Assembly: GCF_025857195.1 (NCBI RefSeq)
Contig: NZ_CP109787.1
Coordinates: 3,385,501 to 3,449,500, forward strand
DNA from: Leisingera thetidis
GTDB taxonomy: Bacteria > Pseudomonadota > Alphaproteobacteria > Rhodobacterales > Rhodobacteraceae
Reading direction: 5' to 3'
DNA: 64,000 nt
Shown here: positions 27,079 to 36,087 of the stretch, in pieces
Position numbering within the stretch: the first letter of the stretch is position 1
Layout: every line of letters starts with the position of its first letter
Program-made: the position numbers and the translations under genes
The notes under the pieces: model-generated
What the model was told of the DNA's origin: nothing
Seen by the model: the letters and a program-made list of their open reading frames with translations, nothing else
The model's database searches: none

Positions 27079-27993
27079 TCAGCAGAGCTTGGCCCAAGCC
27101 TGTTCCGACTCCCGGCTCGCCGCAATCATCCAGTTGCGAAAGCGCGGCGCGTAAGGCAGGCCGCCGCCCCGCGGTGTGGTGACCAGCGCCAGGCAGTAGC
27201 CGGTGGAGATCACCCCCGGCAGCGGCGCCACCAGATGGCCGGCGGCCAGATCCTGATCCAGATAGGGCCTGCGCCCCATGGCGATCCCCAGCCCTTCCTT
27301 GGCCGCCTTCAGGCAGGTGGAGCACATGTCCAGTTCCAGATAGCGCGCCTGCCGGTGGCCGCTGAGTCCCTGCGCCTCAAACCAGAACTTCCATTCCTCG
27401 TCTTCCGATAGGCTGGCAATCAGGGTGTGCTCCAGCAGATCCTCAGGACTGTTTACCGGGCCGTGTGCGGCCAGATATTCCGGCGCCGCCACCGGCACGA
27501 TGTCATCGGAAAACAGCACCGGCGCGCCCTCTGGCACCTCATCCCTGGGCATATAGACCAGGGCAAAATCCGCCTCCCGGTTCAGGCTGTCGCCAGCCAG
27601 CTCGGAGGTGCTCAGCCGCACCGCTATGTCGGAGTGCTTCTGGTGGAAATCCCCCAGCCGCGGAATCAGCCACACATCCGCCAGTGACGGGAACAGGTTC
27701 AGCGTCAGCTGCGACCGCCCGGTGGCGCGCGCCAGCGCATCCGTTGCTGTTTCGATTTCGTCGAGCGCAACACTTAAGCGCTGGTAATAGGCCTTCCCCT
27801 CCTCGCGCAGGATCAGCCGGTTGTTGCGGCGGATGAACAGCGGCAGGGCGATGAAATCCTCCAGCGCCTTGACCTGATGACTGACGGCCGAGGCCGAAAT
27901 GCCCAGCTCCTCCGCCGCCAGCTGGAAATTGCAATGGCGCGCAGCCGCCTCAAAGGCCTTGACTGCGGCAAAGGGGGGAAGCCGTCTTTTCAT
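27079..27993 (-). CDS. LysR family regulator, GcvA-like
   Basis: A 304-residue LysR protein beginning RRLPPFAAVKAFEAAARHCNFQLAAEELGISASAVSHQVKALEDFIALPLF, the distinctive N-terminus of the GcvA subgroup, with an effector domain at about 95-300. It is divergent from soxBDAG and about 120 bases upstream of the MttB-like gene. Control of one or both is likely. GcvA itself governs glycine cleavage, which fits glycine/C1 chemistry here; that transfer of role is inference. Confidence 0.93.
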   Translation of the reverse strand: MKRRLPPFAAVKAFEAAARHCNFQLAAEELGISASAVSHQVKALEDFIALPLFIRRNNRLILREEGKAYYQRLSVALDEIETATDALARATGRSQLTLNLFPSLADVWLIPRLGDFHQKHSDIAVRLSTSELAGDSLNREADFALVYMPRDEVPEGAPVLFSDDIVPVAAPEYLAAHGPVNSPEDLLEHTLIASLSEDEEWKFWFEAQGLSGHRQARYLELDMCSTCLKAAKEGLGIAMGRRPYLDQDLAAGHLVAPLPGVISTGYCLALVTTPRGGGLPYAPRFRNWMIAASRESEQAWAKLC

Positions 27994-28033
27994 GGTCCTG
28001 TCCGCCAGTTTTCAGGGTCCATCCAATCTGCCG

Positions 28034-28049
28034 GGAAGCGGCCGCTTCC
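28034..28049. promoter_or_regulatory. 16-bp palindrome in the lysR/soxB promoter region
   Basis: GGAAGCGGCCGCTTCC is a perfect palindrome 41 bases from the LysR start, within the 182-base divergent promoter region. It is a plausible operator, unproven. Confidence 0.45.
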
Positions 28050-28175
28050 ACAATTGCAGAATTTATTGAGCCACCGCTGAAATTTTTTGCCCTGTCGGCA
28101 GGACCGCCCGCCGCGCCATCATCAGGCCGGCAATACACCCCCGCAGCACGAGACCAGGAACAGGCGCCGGAGACG

Positions 28176-29429
28176 ATGCAGTATTCGATCACATCCTTGG
28201 CAAAACAGGCCCTGCGCGGCCACCAGGGCTGGCCCGAGGCCTTCCGCCATCCGGAGCCCCAAAAGCAGTATGACGTGGTGATCATCGGAGGCGGCGGCCA
28301 CGGTTTGGCAACCGCTTACTATTTGGCCAAGAACCACGGCATCACCAATGTCGCGGTACTGGAAAAGGGCTGGATCGGCAGCGGCAACACGGGCCGCAAC
28401 ACCACCATCGTGCGCTCCAACTACCTGTTGAACAGCGAAATCCCCCTGCTGGAGTGGTCGCTGAAACTGTGGGAGGGCCTCAGTGCGGAACTGAACTACA
28501 ACGTGATGTTCTCGCAGCGCGGCGTGCTCGATATCTTCCACACCGACGGTCAGCGCGACGAGGCGGTGCGCCGCGGCAATGCGATGATCATGAATGGCGT
28601 CGACGCGGTGATGCTGAACCGCCAGCAGGTTCTGGAGATGATGCCGCTGGTGGATGAAAACAACGGCCGCTTCCCGGTGCTCGGCGGCCTCTTGCAGCCG
28701 CGCGCCGGCAACGCCCGTCACGACGCTGTGGTGTGGGGCTACGCCCGCGCCGCCGACCGGCTGGGCGTCGACATCATCCAGAACTGCGAGGTCACCGGCT
28801 TTGAGCGTGACGCCGATGGCCGCATGACCGGGGTGGAGACCAGCCGCGGCCGCATCGGCGCGGGCAAGGTCGCGGTCGCGGTGGCAGGCCACACCAGCCA
28901 GGTGATGCAGATGGCCGGGATCAGGCTGCCGGTCGAAAGCCACAAGCTGCAGGCATTCGTCTCCGAGGCGGTGAAACCCTGCGTCGACACCGTCGCCACT
29001 TTTGGCGTCGGCCATCTTTATATCAGCCAGTCCGACAAGGGCGGGCTGGTCTTTGGCGGCATGCTGGACGGCTACAACAGCTTTGCGCAGCGCGGCAACC
29101 TGCCGATTGTCGAGGACGTGGCCGAGGCGATGATGATGTTCCTGCCCTCGTTGGGCCGGGTGCGGCTGCTGCGCCACTGGGCCGGCGTGGTGGACATGAC
29201 CATGGATGGCTCCCCCTATATCTGCAAGACGCCGGTCGAGGGTCTCTACCTGAACGGCGGCTGGAACTATACCGGGTTCAAGGCCATCCCTGGCGCCGCC
29301 TGGTGCTTTGCCCATACCGTCGCGAACGACGCGCCGCACAAGTTCAACGCGCCGTTCCACCTTGACCGTTTTGCCGAAGGCCGCCCGGTGGATGCCACCG
29401 GCGGCGGCCCCTTCCCCAACCATCACTGA
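28176..29429 (+). CDS. soxB: Sarcosine oxidase subunit beta
   Basis: A 417-residue flavoprotein of the heterotetrameric sarcosine oxidase: EPQKQYDVVIIGGGGHGLATAYYLAKNHGITNVAVLEKGWIGSGNTGRNTT at about 29-80, then SKN-like NYLLN. It carries the covalent FMN/FAD site region of SoxB and the C-terminal GWNYTGFKAIPGAAWCFA. It oxidises the N-methyl group of sarcosine to glycine, formaldehyde or methylene-THF and H2O2 together with SoxA, D and G. GGAG precedes the ATG. First gene of soxBDAG. Confidence 0.95.
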   Translation: MQYSITSLAKQALRGHQGWPEAFRHPEPQKQYDVVIIGGGGHGLATAYYLAKNHGITNVAVLEKGWIGSGNTGRNTTIVRSNYLLNSEIPLLEWSLKLWEGLSAELNYNVMFSQRGVLDIFHTDGQRDEAVRRGNAMIMNGVDAVMLNRQQVLEMMPLVDENNGRFPVLGGLLQPRAGNARHDAVVWGYARAADRLGVDIIQNCEVTGFERDADGRMTGVETSRGRIGAGKVAVAVAGHTSQVMQMAGIRLPVESHKLQAFVSEAVKPCVDTVATFGVGHLYISQSDKGGLVFGGMLDGYNSFAQRGNLPIVEDVAEAMMMFLPSLGRVRLLRHWAGVVDMTMDGSPYICKTPVEGLYLNGGWNYTGFKAIPGAAWCFAHTVANDAPHKFNAPFHLDRFAEGRPVDATGGGPFPNHH

Positions 29430-29445
29430 GGAGGGCTGATACCCG

Positions 29446-29715
29446 ATGCGCATCCCCTGCCCGCTGTGCGGCGACCGCCCGCTGGAAGAATTCACCTACC
29501 GCGGCGACGCCACCGTCACCCGCCCCGCCGCAGCCGCCCCGATGGAGGCCTGGGTCGATTACGTCTACCTGCGCGACAACCCCAAGGGACCCCACCGCGA
29601 GCACTGGCGCCACGCCCAAGGCTGCGGCAGCTGGCTGGTTGTGGACCGCAACACCGTCACCCATGAGATCACCCAGGCCGCCCAGGCCCGCCCCGCCGGA
29701 GAGGTGCAGCGATGA
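29446..29715 (+). CDS. soxD: Sarcosine oxidase subunit delta
   Basis: An 89-residue protein starting MRIPCPLCGDRPLEEFTYRGDA, with further conserved HREHWRHAQGCGSWLVVDRNTVTHEI. The two cysteines of CPLC, with the later Cys/His, form the zinc site of SoxD. It stabilises the alpha-beta complex. GAGGAGG precedes the start, and it overlaps soxA by 4 bases. Confidence 0.95.
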   Translation: MRIPCPLCGDRPLEEFTYRGDATVTRPAAAAPMEAWVDYVYLRDNPKGPHREHWRHAQGCGSWLVVDRNTVTHEITQAAQARPAGEVQR

Positions 29716-32618
29716 CCAGCCAGACCCACCGGCTGCCCGGCGGCGCAGGCCGCCGCCTCGACCGCAGCAAGCCCATCAGCTTCACCTTCGACGGCAAGCC
29801 CTGCAGCGGCTTTGAAGGCGACACGCTCGCCTCTGCCCTCTTGGCCAATGGCGTCCGCCTGGTCGCGCGCAGCTTCAAGTACCACCGCCCGCGCGGCATC
29901 TTCACCTGCGACCCGCATGAACCCAGCGCCCTGGTGCAGCTGCGCAGCGGCGCCCGGCAGGAACCCAACATCCCTGCCACCATGGTCGAGCTTTACGACG
30001 GGCTGGAGGCGACCAGCCAGAACCGCTGGCCCTCGCTGCAATATGACCTCTTGTCGGTGAACCAGCTGCTCGCGCCGTTCTTTGCCGCCGGGTTCTACTA
30101 CAAGACCTTCAAATGGCCCGCCAAATTCTGGACGCGTCTCTATGAGCCGGTGATCCGCCGCGCCGCAGGCATGGGGCGCCTGTCCGGTGAAATCGACCCC
30201 GACACCTACGAGAAGCAGCACCACCACTGCGATATCCTGGTGATCGGCGGCGGTGCCGCAGGCCTCAGCGCCGCAAGTGCCGCAGCCCAAAGCGGCGCCC
30301 GGGTGACCCTGGTGGAGGAACACGCCCGCCTTGGCGGCTTTGACAGCACCGGCCTGGAACAGGACATCGCCGCGCTGGAAGCGCTGGAGAACGTTCGCAT
30401 CCTGCCGCGCACCATGGTGTTTGGCTGGTATGACGGCAACACCTTCGGCGCGGTCGAGCAGGTCTCCGACCACCTGGCTGTGCCCGCCGCCCACCAGCCG
30501 CGCCAGCGGCTGTGGAAGATCGCGGCGGCTCAGGTGATCCTCGCCACCGGCGCCCATGAACGTTCGCTGGTCTTTGGCAACAACGACCGCCCCGGCGTGA
30601 TGCTGGCCTCCGCCGCCGAGCGCTACTTGCGCGATTACGGCGTGCGCCCCGGCGATCGCGCGGTGATCTTCACGACCAATGACAGCACCGCAGGACTCGC
30701 CACGGCGCTGGAAGCCGCCGGGGTCACGATCGCCGCGGTGGCCGATGCCCGCGACGGCGATGAGATCGAAACCGTGCATGGCCGCACCTCGGTCAAGGGT
30801 GTCACCCTGCGCCAGAAGGACGGCAGCACCCGCAAGCTGACCTGCGATGTCGTCTGCGTCTCCGGCGGCTGGAACCCGGCGGTGCAGCTGCTGGCGCAGC
30901 GCGGCCAGAAACCGCGCTGGAGCGACAGCCTGCAGGCCTTCCTGCCGCAACAGATGGCCGGCGCGGACTTCCTCTGCACCGGCAGCCTGGCCGGGCTGGA
31001 GGACCGCGAGGCCTGCCAGATCCATGGCCGCATCGCAGGCGACGCCGCCGCCCGGCGGTTCACCGCCCCGGACAGCGCCGATCTCACCGATTACCACGCC
31101 TTATTGGAAGCCAACGAACACAGCGCCGCCAACTGCGCCTATTTCGAGGCCAGCGCCGGCACCTCAAAGAAATTCATCGACCTGCAGCACGATGTGACCG
31201 CCGCCGACATCGCGCTGGCCACTCGCGAGGGCTATCGCTCGGTCGAGCACGTCAAGCGCTATACCACGCTGGGCATGGCCACCGATCAGGGCAAGACCTC
31301 CAACATCCCCGGCATCGCCGCGATGTCAAAGGCACTGGGCTCGCCGATGGGCCAGGTCGGCACCACCGGCTTCCGCCCGCCCTACCGCCCGGTCAGCCTG
31401 GGCGCGCTGGCGGGCCGCTCCCGCGGCAGGCACTGGCGCCCGATCCTGCGCACCCCGCTGCACGGCTGGGTCGCGGACCAGGGCGGCGTGTTCATCGAAT
31501 CCGGCCTCTGGCACCGCAGCCAGTATTTTCCCAAACCGGGCGAGACCATGGGCCAGGCCGTCAACCGCGAGGTTCAGGCGGTGCGCAGCGCAGTGGGCTT
31601 CTGCGATGTCTCCACCCTGGGCAAGATCGACCTGCAGGGCCCCGATGCCGCGGTCTTCCTCGACCGGGTCTACAGCAACGGCTTTGCCAAGCTGCCAGTG
31701 GGCAAGTCCCGCTACGGGCTGATGCTGCGCGAAGACGGCATCGTGATGGACGACGGCACCGTCTCGCGGCTGGCTGAGGACCATTACTTCGTCACCACCT
31801 CCTCCGCCGAGGCGGAAGCCGTGCTCAGCCACCTGGAGTACTGCCACCAGGTGCTGTGGCCGGAGCTGGACGTGGTCTTCGCCGATGCTGGCGAAGACTG
31901 GGCGGGCATTTCCCTGGCCGGCCCCCGCGCCCGCGAGGTGCTGGCCCGGATCGCCACCGGCACCGACACCAGCAACGAAGCCCTGCCCTTTCTGGCGGCG
32001 CGCGAGACCGCCATTCTGGACGGCGTCCCAGCGCGGCTTTTCCGGATCTCCTTCTCTGGCGAGCTGGCCTATGAGATCTACGTCCCCGCCCCCTATGGCC
32101 GCCCCCTGGCCGAAGCGCTGGAACGCGAAGGCGCGGACTTCGGCATCACCCCCTACGGGGTCGAGGCGCTGGATGTGCTGCGCATCGAAAAGGGCCATGT
32201 CAGCTCGGAGCTGAACAAGTTCACCACCGCGGGGGACCTGGGGCTCGGCATGATGATGTCGGGGAAAAAGGACTTCATCGGCCGCGCCCTCAGCACCCGC
32301 CCCGGCCTGACAGATCCGGACCGTGAGGTGGTGGTGGGGCTGAAACCCCTGGACCCCGCGCGCAGCTTCCGCCAGGGCGCCCATATCACTGCCAAGGGCG
32401 CCCCCCTCGCCCCGGAAAATGACGACGGCTACATCACCTCGGCCGCCTGGAGCCCGACGCTGGAAAGCCATATCGCCATCGCTTTGGTCCGGCGCGGGCG
32501 GGAACGGCTGGGCGAGGTGGTCGAGATCATCGACCCCCTGCACGGCGAAGACCCCGTCCCGGCCACCATCGTGTCCCACCATTTCTATGATCCGGAGAAT
32601 GCCCGTGTCCGCAGCTGA
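29712..32618 (+). CDS. soxA: Sarcosine oxidase subunit alpha
   Basis: A 968-residue SoxA. An N-terminal 2Fe-2S-like fold without the cluster covers about 15-110 (ITFTFDGKPCSGFEGDTLASALLANGVRLV). An NAD/FAD domain follows (HCDILVIGGGAAGLSAASAAAQSGARVTLVEE, near 175-205, and VILATGAHERSLVFGNNDRPGVML). The C-terminal third is a GcvT-like folate domain (about 600-955). It couples the flavin oxidation in SoxB to folate, forming 5,10-methylene-THF. Its start overlaps the soxD stop, and soxG begins inside its end. Confidence 0.96.
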   Translation: MTSQTHRLPGGAGRRLDRSKPISFTFDGKPCSGFEGDTLASALLANGVRLVARSFKYHRPRGIFTCDPHEPSALVQLRSGARQEPNIPATMVELYDGLEATSQNRWPSLQYDLLSVNQLLAPFFAAGFYYKTFKWPAKFWTRLYEPVIRRAAGMGRLSGEIDPDTYEKQHHHCDILVIGGGAAGLSAASAAAQSGARVTLVEEHARLGGFDSTGLEQDIAALEALENVRILPRTMVFGWYDGNTFGAVEQVSDHLAVPAAHQPRQRLWKIAAAQVILATGAHERSLVFGNNDRPGVMLASAAERYLRDYGVRPGDRAVIFTTNDSTAGLATALEAAGVTIAAVADARDGDEIETVHGRTSVKGVTLRQKDGSTRKLTCDVVCVSGGWNPAVQLLAQRGQKPRWSDSLQAFLPQQMAGADFLCTGSLAGLEDREACQIHGRIAGDAAARRFTAPDSADLTDYHALLEANEHSAANCAYFEASAGTSKKFIDLQHDVTAADIALATREGYRSVEHVKRYTTLGMATDQGKTSNIPGIAAMSKALGSPMGQVGTTGFRPPYRPVSLGALAGRSRGRHWRPILRTPLHGWVADQGGVFIESGLWHRSQYFPKPGETMGQAVNREVQAVRSAVGFCDVSTLGKIDLQGPDAAVFLDRVYSNGFAKLPVGKSRYGLMLREDGIVMDDGTVSRLAEDHYFVTTSSAEAEAVLSHLEYCHQVLWPELDVVFADAGEDWAGISLAGPRAREVLARIATGTDTSNEALPFLAARETAILDGVPARLFRISFSGELAYEIYVPAPYGRPLAEALEREGADFGITPYGVEALDVLRIEKGHVSSELNKFTTAGDLGLGMMMSGKKDFIGRALSTRPGLTDPDREVVVGLKPLDPARSFRQGAHITAKGAPLAPENDDGYITSAAWSPTLESHIAIALVRRGRERLGEVVEIIDPLHGEDPVPATIVSHHFYDPENARVRS

Positions 32619-33243
32619 AGCCCTCCCTCTGTTCTGCCTCGAAGGCCTGGACCTGACCGGTGTCCCCTCCGTCCAGCCTGCCGGTGTGGAGGTGCGGATC
32701 GTGACCGGCACCACCGTGCTGCGGATCATGCCCTTTCGGGACCAGGCAGCGGCCGCCGGTGCCGCGCTGGCGCCTTTCGGCTTTACCGTCCTGCCCGCTC
32801 CCGGCCGCTTTGCCGAGGCCGAGGAGAACTGCCTGGCCTGGGCGGCGGGCAATTGCTGGCATCTGATCAGTCCCCGCCCGGCCTTGGAACAGGAACTGAA
32901 ACAGGCGCTTGCCGGCCTCGCCGCGGTCAGCAGCGCCGGCGGCGGCTTCCTGCGCCTGCAGATCAGCGGCACCGCCGCCTGCGCGCTGATGGGCAAGGGC
33001 TGCGTTCTGGATCTGGACCGGTTTGAGCCGGGCCACTGCGCGGTGACCCTGATGGCCCACACAAAGCTCCACCTGCACCGCTGCTCGGACACGGAATTCG
33101 ATCTGCTGATCCCCGCCAGCCATGCCGCCAGTTTCTGGGAGTGGCTCACCCTGTCCGCCGCCGAATTCGGACTGGCGGTCCAGGCAACGGCGGCTGCCGC
33201 ACAGGACGACGGCAGCCCGGTACCGGCGGCCCTGTCCGCGTAA
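32605..33243 (+). CDS. soxG: Sarcosine oxidase subunit gamma
   Basis: A product of about 212 residues, the smaller and least conserved SoxG. It contains FLRLQISGTAACALMGKGCVLDLDRFEPGHCAVTLMAHTKLHLHRCSDTEFDLLIPASHAASFWEWL, which is typical. GTG 32605 is chosen because GGAG lies 7 bases upstream inside soxA; an ATG at 32599 is the alternative but sits one base from that GGAG. It is the last gene of soxBDAG. A hairpin follows at 33281-33305. Confidence 0.88.
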   Translation: MSAAEALPLFCLEGLDLTGVPSVQPAGVEVRIVTGTTVLRIMPFRDQAAAAGAALAPFGFTVLPAPGRFAEAEENCLAWAAGNCWHLISPRPALEQELKQALAGLAAVSSAGGGFLRLQISGTAACALMGKGCVLDLDRFEPGHCAVTLMAHTKLHLHRCSDTEFDLLIPASHAASFWEWLTLSAAEFGLAVQATAAAAQDDGSPVPAALSA

Positions 33244-33280
33244 CCCCGCACCCGCAGTGCGCTGCGCAATCGCAAGAAAA

Positions 33281-33305
33281 GGCCGCCGGAGTTCCCCCGG
33301 CGGCC
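33281..33305. terminator. Bidirectional terminator between soxG and the M24 gene
   Basis: GGCCGCCGG and CCGGCGGCC form a 9-bp stem with a 7-base loop. AAGAAAA on the left and GTTT on the right give T runs for both converging genes. Confidence 0.7.
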
Positions 33306-33330
33306 GTTTGGCGTCCACATTCTCAGCGGG

Positions 33331-34608
33331 CTAGGCCTCGAACTCCTCCCACGGGTAGTGGGACAGCAGCTCCCAGCCGGTTTCGGTCACGTGGATCATC
33401 TGCTCCAGCTTCACCCCTTCCATCGCGCCCTCCTCGCCGATGTAGGATTCAACCGCCAGCACCATGCCGGGCTCCACCACACCGTCATAGCCGTATTCCT
33501 CCAGGTCCTCGCGGTAGGGGATCGACGGGTATTCGTCACACAGCCCCACCCCGTGCGCGAGGCAGCCATAACGGTTCTTCTTGAACCGGTCCGGGATCGG
33601 CCAGGACTTCTCCGCGATCTCCCGATAGGACATGCCCGGCCTGATCACCTCCATGTTGAACTCCACCTGCTCGCGCGCCAGCTGATAAAGATCCGCCTGC
33701 TCGCGCGACCAGACATCCCCGCACACCCAGGCGCGTGAAATATCGGCGCAATAGCCGTAAGGCCCCACCAGATCGGTGTCGAAAGACACCATGTCGTCCG
33801 CCTCGATCACCCGCATCGAGCTTTCGTGGAACCAGGGGTTGGTGCGCGGGCCGGAGGCCAGCAAGCGGGTTTCGATCCACTCGCCGCCTTCGGCGATATT
33901 GACCTCATGCAGCTTGGCCCACAGGGCGTTTTCGGTGATGCCCGGCCGCAGCGCATCGCGCATCGCATGCATCCCCTTGTCGGCCACCGCAATCGCCGCC
34001 TTCATCAGCTCCAGTTCTCTGGCTGACTTGACCGAACGGGCCACCTCGGCCACCCCCTGGCCATCAACGATTTCGAACCCCAAATCCTGAATGGCGCTGC
34101 CGCCCAGATGCGACAGCCGGTCGATCGCCAGCCGTGACTCGCCCGGGCAATAACGGGCCATCAGCCCGCCGATCTGGCTGCCAAAGGCTCCCGCCCATTC
34201 CGCCATCCGGTTGCCCGCGGCAAAGAAGTAATGCGCCTTCATCACCCCGTAATTGTCCACCGTCGGCAGCCCCTCGGCCAGGAACGGCATATCGGCGTAA
34301 TCCAGCAGGGTCACCGGCCCTTCGGCGGGCACAAAGACGCAGCGGGTCTCGAAATGCATGCACCAGATCTGCATGTTGGTGCAGTCGGTGGCATAGCGGG
34401 TGTTGATCGGGTCCAGCAGCAGCAGCGCCGGCACATCCTGCCGCAGCATTTCCGATTGCAGCCGCGCCAGCCGGTAGCGGCGCACAGCATCCAGACCGAC
34501 GGGTGCCTCGGAATGGTCCATCGCGCCGTGCTGCACCGGCCCCTTGCCGCGGTCCATCCGGACCGGCCAGCTGCGGTCGTGGTTGCTGATCACTCTGTTC
34601 CTGGCCAT
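33331..34608 (-). CDS. M24-fold metalloenzyme, DddP (DMSP lyase)-type homologue
   Basis: A 425-residue protein from ATG 34608 (GGAGG upstream). The C-terminal half is a pita-bread M24 domain. Metal ligands are Asp277 and Asp279 (SFDTD), Asp289 (CADIS), His352 (AHGVG), Glu387 (VLAVES) and Glu402 (VKLEQ). Their spacing equals that of the DMSP lyase DddP as I recall it. The block GGEWIETRLLASGPRTNPWF is also DddP-like. The N-terminal part is divergent, so it may be a paralogue acting on another compound or a peptidase. It is encoded beside a betaine dioxygenase and soxBDAG. DMSP cleavage is possible, not proven. Confidence 0.75.
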   Translation of the reverse strand: MARNRVISNHDRSWPVRMDRGKGPVQHGAMDHSEAPVGLDAVRRYRLARLQSEMLRQDVPALLLLDPINTRYATDCTNMQIWCMHFETRCVFVPAEGPVTLLDYADMPFLAEGLPTVDNYGVMKAHYFFAAGNRMAEWAGAFGSQIGGLMARYCPGESRLAIDRLSHLGGSAIQDLGFEIVDGQGVAEVARSVKSARELELMKAAIAVADKGMHAMRDALRPGITENALWAKLHEVNIAEGGEWIETRLLASGPRTNPWFHESSMRVIEADDMVSFDTDLVGPYGYCADISRAWVCGDVWSREQADLYQLAREQVEFNMEVIRPGMSYREIAEKSWPIPDRFKKNRYGCLAHGVGLCDEYPSIPYREDLEEYGYDGVVEPGMVLAVESYIGEEGAMEGVKLEQMIHVTETGWELLSHYPWEEFEA

Positions 34609-34779
34609 CTGACCTCCCTGATGCTCTGTATTTAGGGCCTGCTTGGACCGCGCTGAGGGCGGCACTGCCGCTCTCCCCTGCTCTTCCCGCCGGCCCCGTT
34701 CCACAACGCCGCCAGCCGGCCCGATTTTCCGGCCGGCTGGCGCGCTTCGCGGTCTTTGCGGGCCATCCCCGGCAGCGGG

Positions 34780-35898
34780 TCAGCCCCGGTTGCGCAGCAG
34801 CCGCAGCTTGGAGAGCACATCCTCCTTGTTGTGATAAGCCCCGCACAGGCGGCGGTGGCCTTCATAGGCCTCCCGGGCGTGCAGAACCCGCCAGTTGTCG
34901 AACAGCACCACCGTGCCCGGACGCAGGCCAAAACGCAGCTGGTAGGCGGGGTCGTTGATCAGCCTGTTGAACAGACCCAGGCTCCGGTAGAAGGCCGCCT
35001 GCCGGCTGTCCTCCAGCCGGAACGGCGCACGGTCATAGTTGTTGTAGGTGATCTTGCGCAGGCCCCCGTCGCGGTCCAGGCCGATGACCGGGTTCTCCGC
35101 CATAAGATGCACCCCGTCGCCCTTGTACTGCGCCGGAACCGGCACGCTGGCCAGCACTTCAAAGGCCTCGGGGTCCTGTTCCCGGATCACTTCTGCCACC
35201 TTGAAGGCGTCGACAAAGATGCTTTCGCCGCCGGTGCCGTCGAATTCCAGGCAATGGAACGCCTGGTAGCCGGGCGAGTCGATGGCATAGGTGCCATCGG
35301 TATGCGGGCCGATTTCCACCGTCGAATAGGCGGTATCGGCAAAAGCCTTGTTGGCGGTGAAATCCCAGAACCCGCCAAAGATGGTCTGGCGGATATAACC
35401 GACGCGTTTCAGCATCTCCTCAGTGGCCTCCGGCGTGGCCGGCACGCCGGTCACCAGAGCAAAGCCGTGGCGGTCGACCTGCTCCAGCCACTCCGCCAGG
35501 CCGTCGCCGTCCTCCTTCATCACTGCCGCGTGAGGCACTTCTGGAAGGGTTTCCTCGATATCCGCCGCCATCCACAGGCTCTTGGGCCGATCTTCGGTCC
35601 ACAGACCCGGTTCCGCCATATCCTGCAGAAAAGAAACCGGATACACGCTTTCCTCCGCTTCATCCGGCCAGGTGACAAATACAGTTTCAGCATCCATGCG
35701 CACCGCTGCCGGCGCCAGCGTTTCGGGGATCGAAAAAGTGTCTACCGATCGCTGATGCGAGCTCCGGTTCATGCTGCGGGCGGCATGGCAATGGTCCCGA
35801 AGCCAGACCGCCGGATAGCGGGATAACTGGCCGTTTCCGGTCCAGGACACCTCCAGATGCGCCCCGGCAACCTGCACAGTTTCAATTTTGTCAGACAT
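34780..35898 (-). CDS. Gamma-butyrobetaine dioxygenase-like Fe(II)/2-oxoglutarate oxygenase
   Basis: A 372-residue protein. The N-terminal part (about 10-80, RYPAVWLRDHCHAA) is the DUF971-like region that binds zinc in gamma-butyrobetaine and trimethyllysine hydroxylases. A TauD-type oxygenase domain follows. The iron triad is His199, Asp201 (GPHTDGTY) and His340 (RVLHARE). It should hydroxylate a quaternary amine with O2 and 2-oxoglutarate, as in carnitine synthesis or breakdown. GGGAG precedes ATG 35898. It is divergent from a TetR gene with palindromic sites between. Confidence 0.88.
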   Translation of the reverse strand: MSDKIETVQVAGAHLEVSWTGNGQLSRYPAVWLRDHCHAARSMNRSSHQRSVDTFSIPETLAPAAVRMDAETVFVTWPDEAEESVYPVSFLQDMAEPGLWTEDRPKSLWMAADIEETLPEVPHAAVMKEDGDGLAEWLEQVDRHGFALVTGVPATPEATEEMLKRVGYIRQTIFGGFWDFTANKAFADTAYSTVEIGPHTDGTYAIDSPGYQAFHCLEFDGTGGESIFVDAFKVAEVIREQDPEAFEVLASVPVPAQYKGDGVHLMAENPVIGLDRDGGLRKITYNNYDRAPFRLEDSRQAAFYRSLGLFNRLINDPAYQLRFGLRPGTVVLFDNWRVLHAREAYEGHRRLCGAYHNKEDVLSKLRLLRNRG

Positions 35899-35941
35899 CG
35901 TTCGCTCCCTGATCGCTCATGACCCTGTTCAGGAGTCTTAT

Positions 35942-35955
35942 TGTACAATTGTACA
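35942..35955. promoter_or_regulatory. Perfect 14-bp palindrome, candidate TetR operator 1
   Basis: TGTACAATTGTACA lies 44 bases upstream of the dioxygenase start in the 190-base region shared with the TetR gene. It is a perfect palindrome. Confidence 0.6.
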
Positions 35956-35973
35956 GCTTCTGTCAAGAAGCAA

Positions 35974-35989
35974 TTATACACTCGTATAA
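35974..35989. promoter_or_regulatory. Second palindromic site, candidate TetR operator 2
   Basis: TTATAC-ACTC-GTATAA is a 6-bp dyad with a 4-base centre, 18 bases past the first palindrome. A third short palindrome TTGTACAA lies at 36040-36047, before the TetR start. Confidence 0.5.
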
Positions 35990-36087
35990 GTACAGGCTTG
36001 TCATTTGCGGGAATGCTGGTTTGCACATTCAGCCAACTGTTGTACAAGTTTTCAATTACTTGAATAACAGCCAGGAATCATTCGGCC

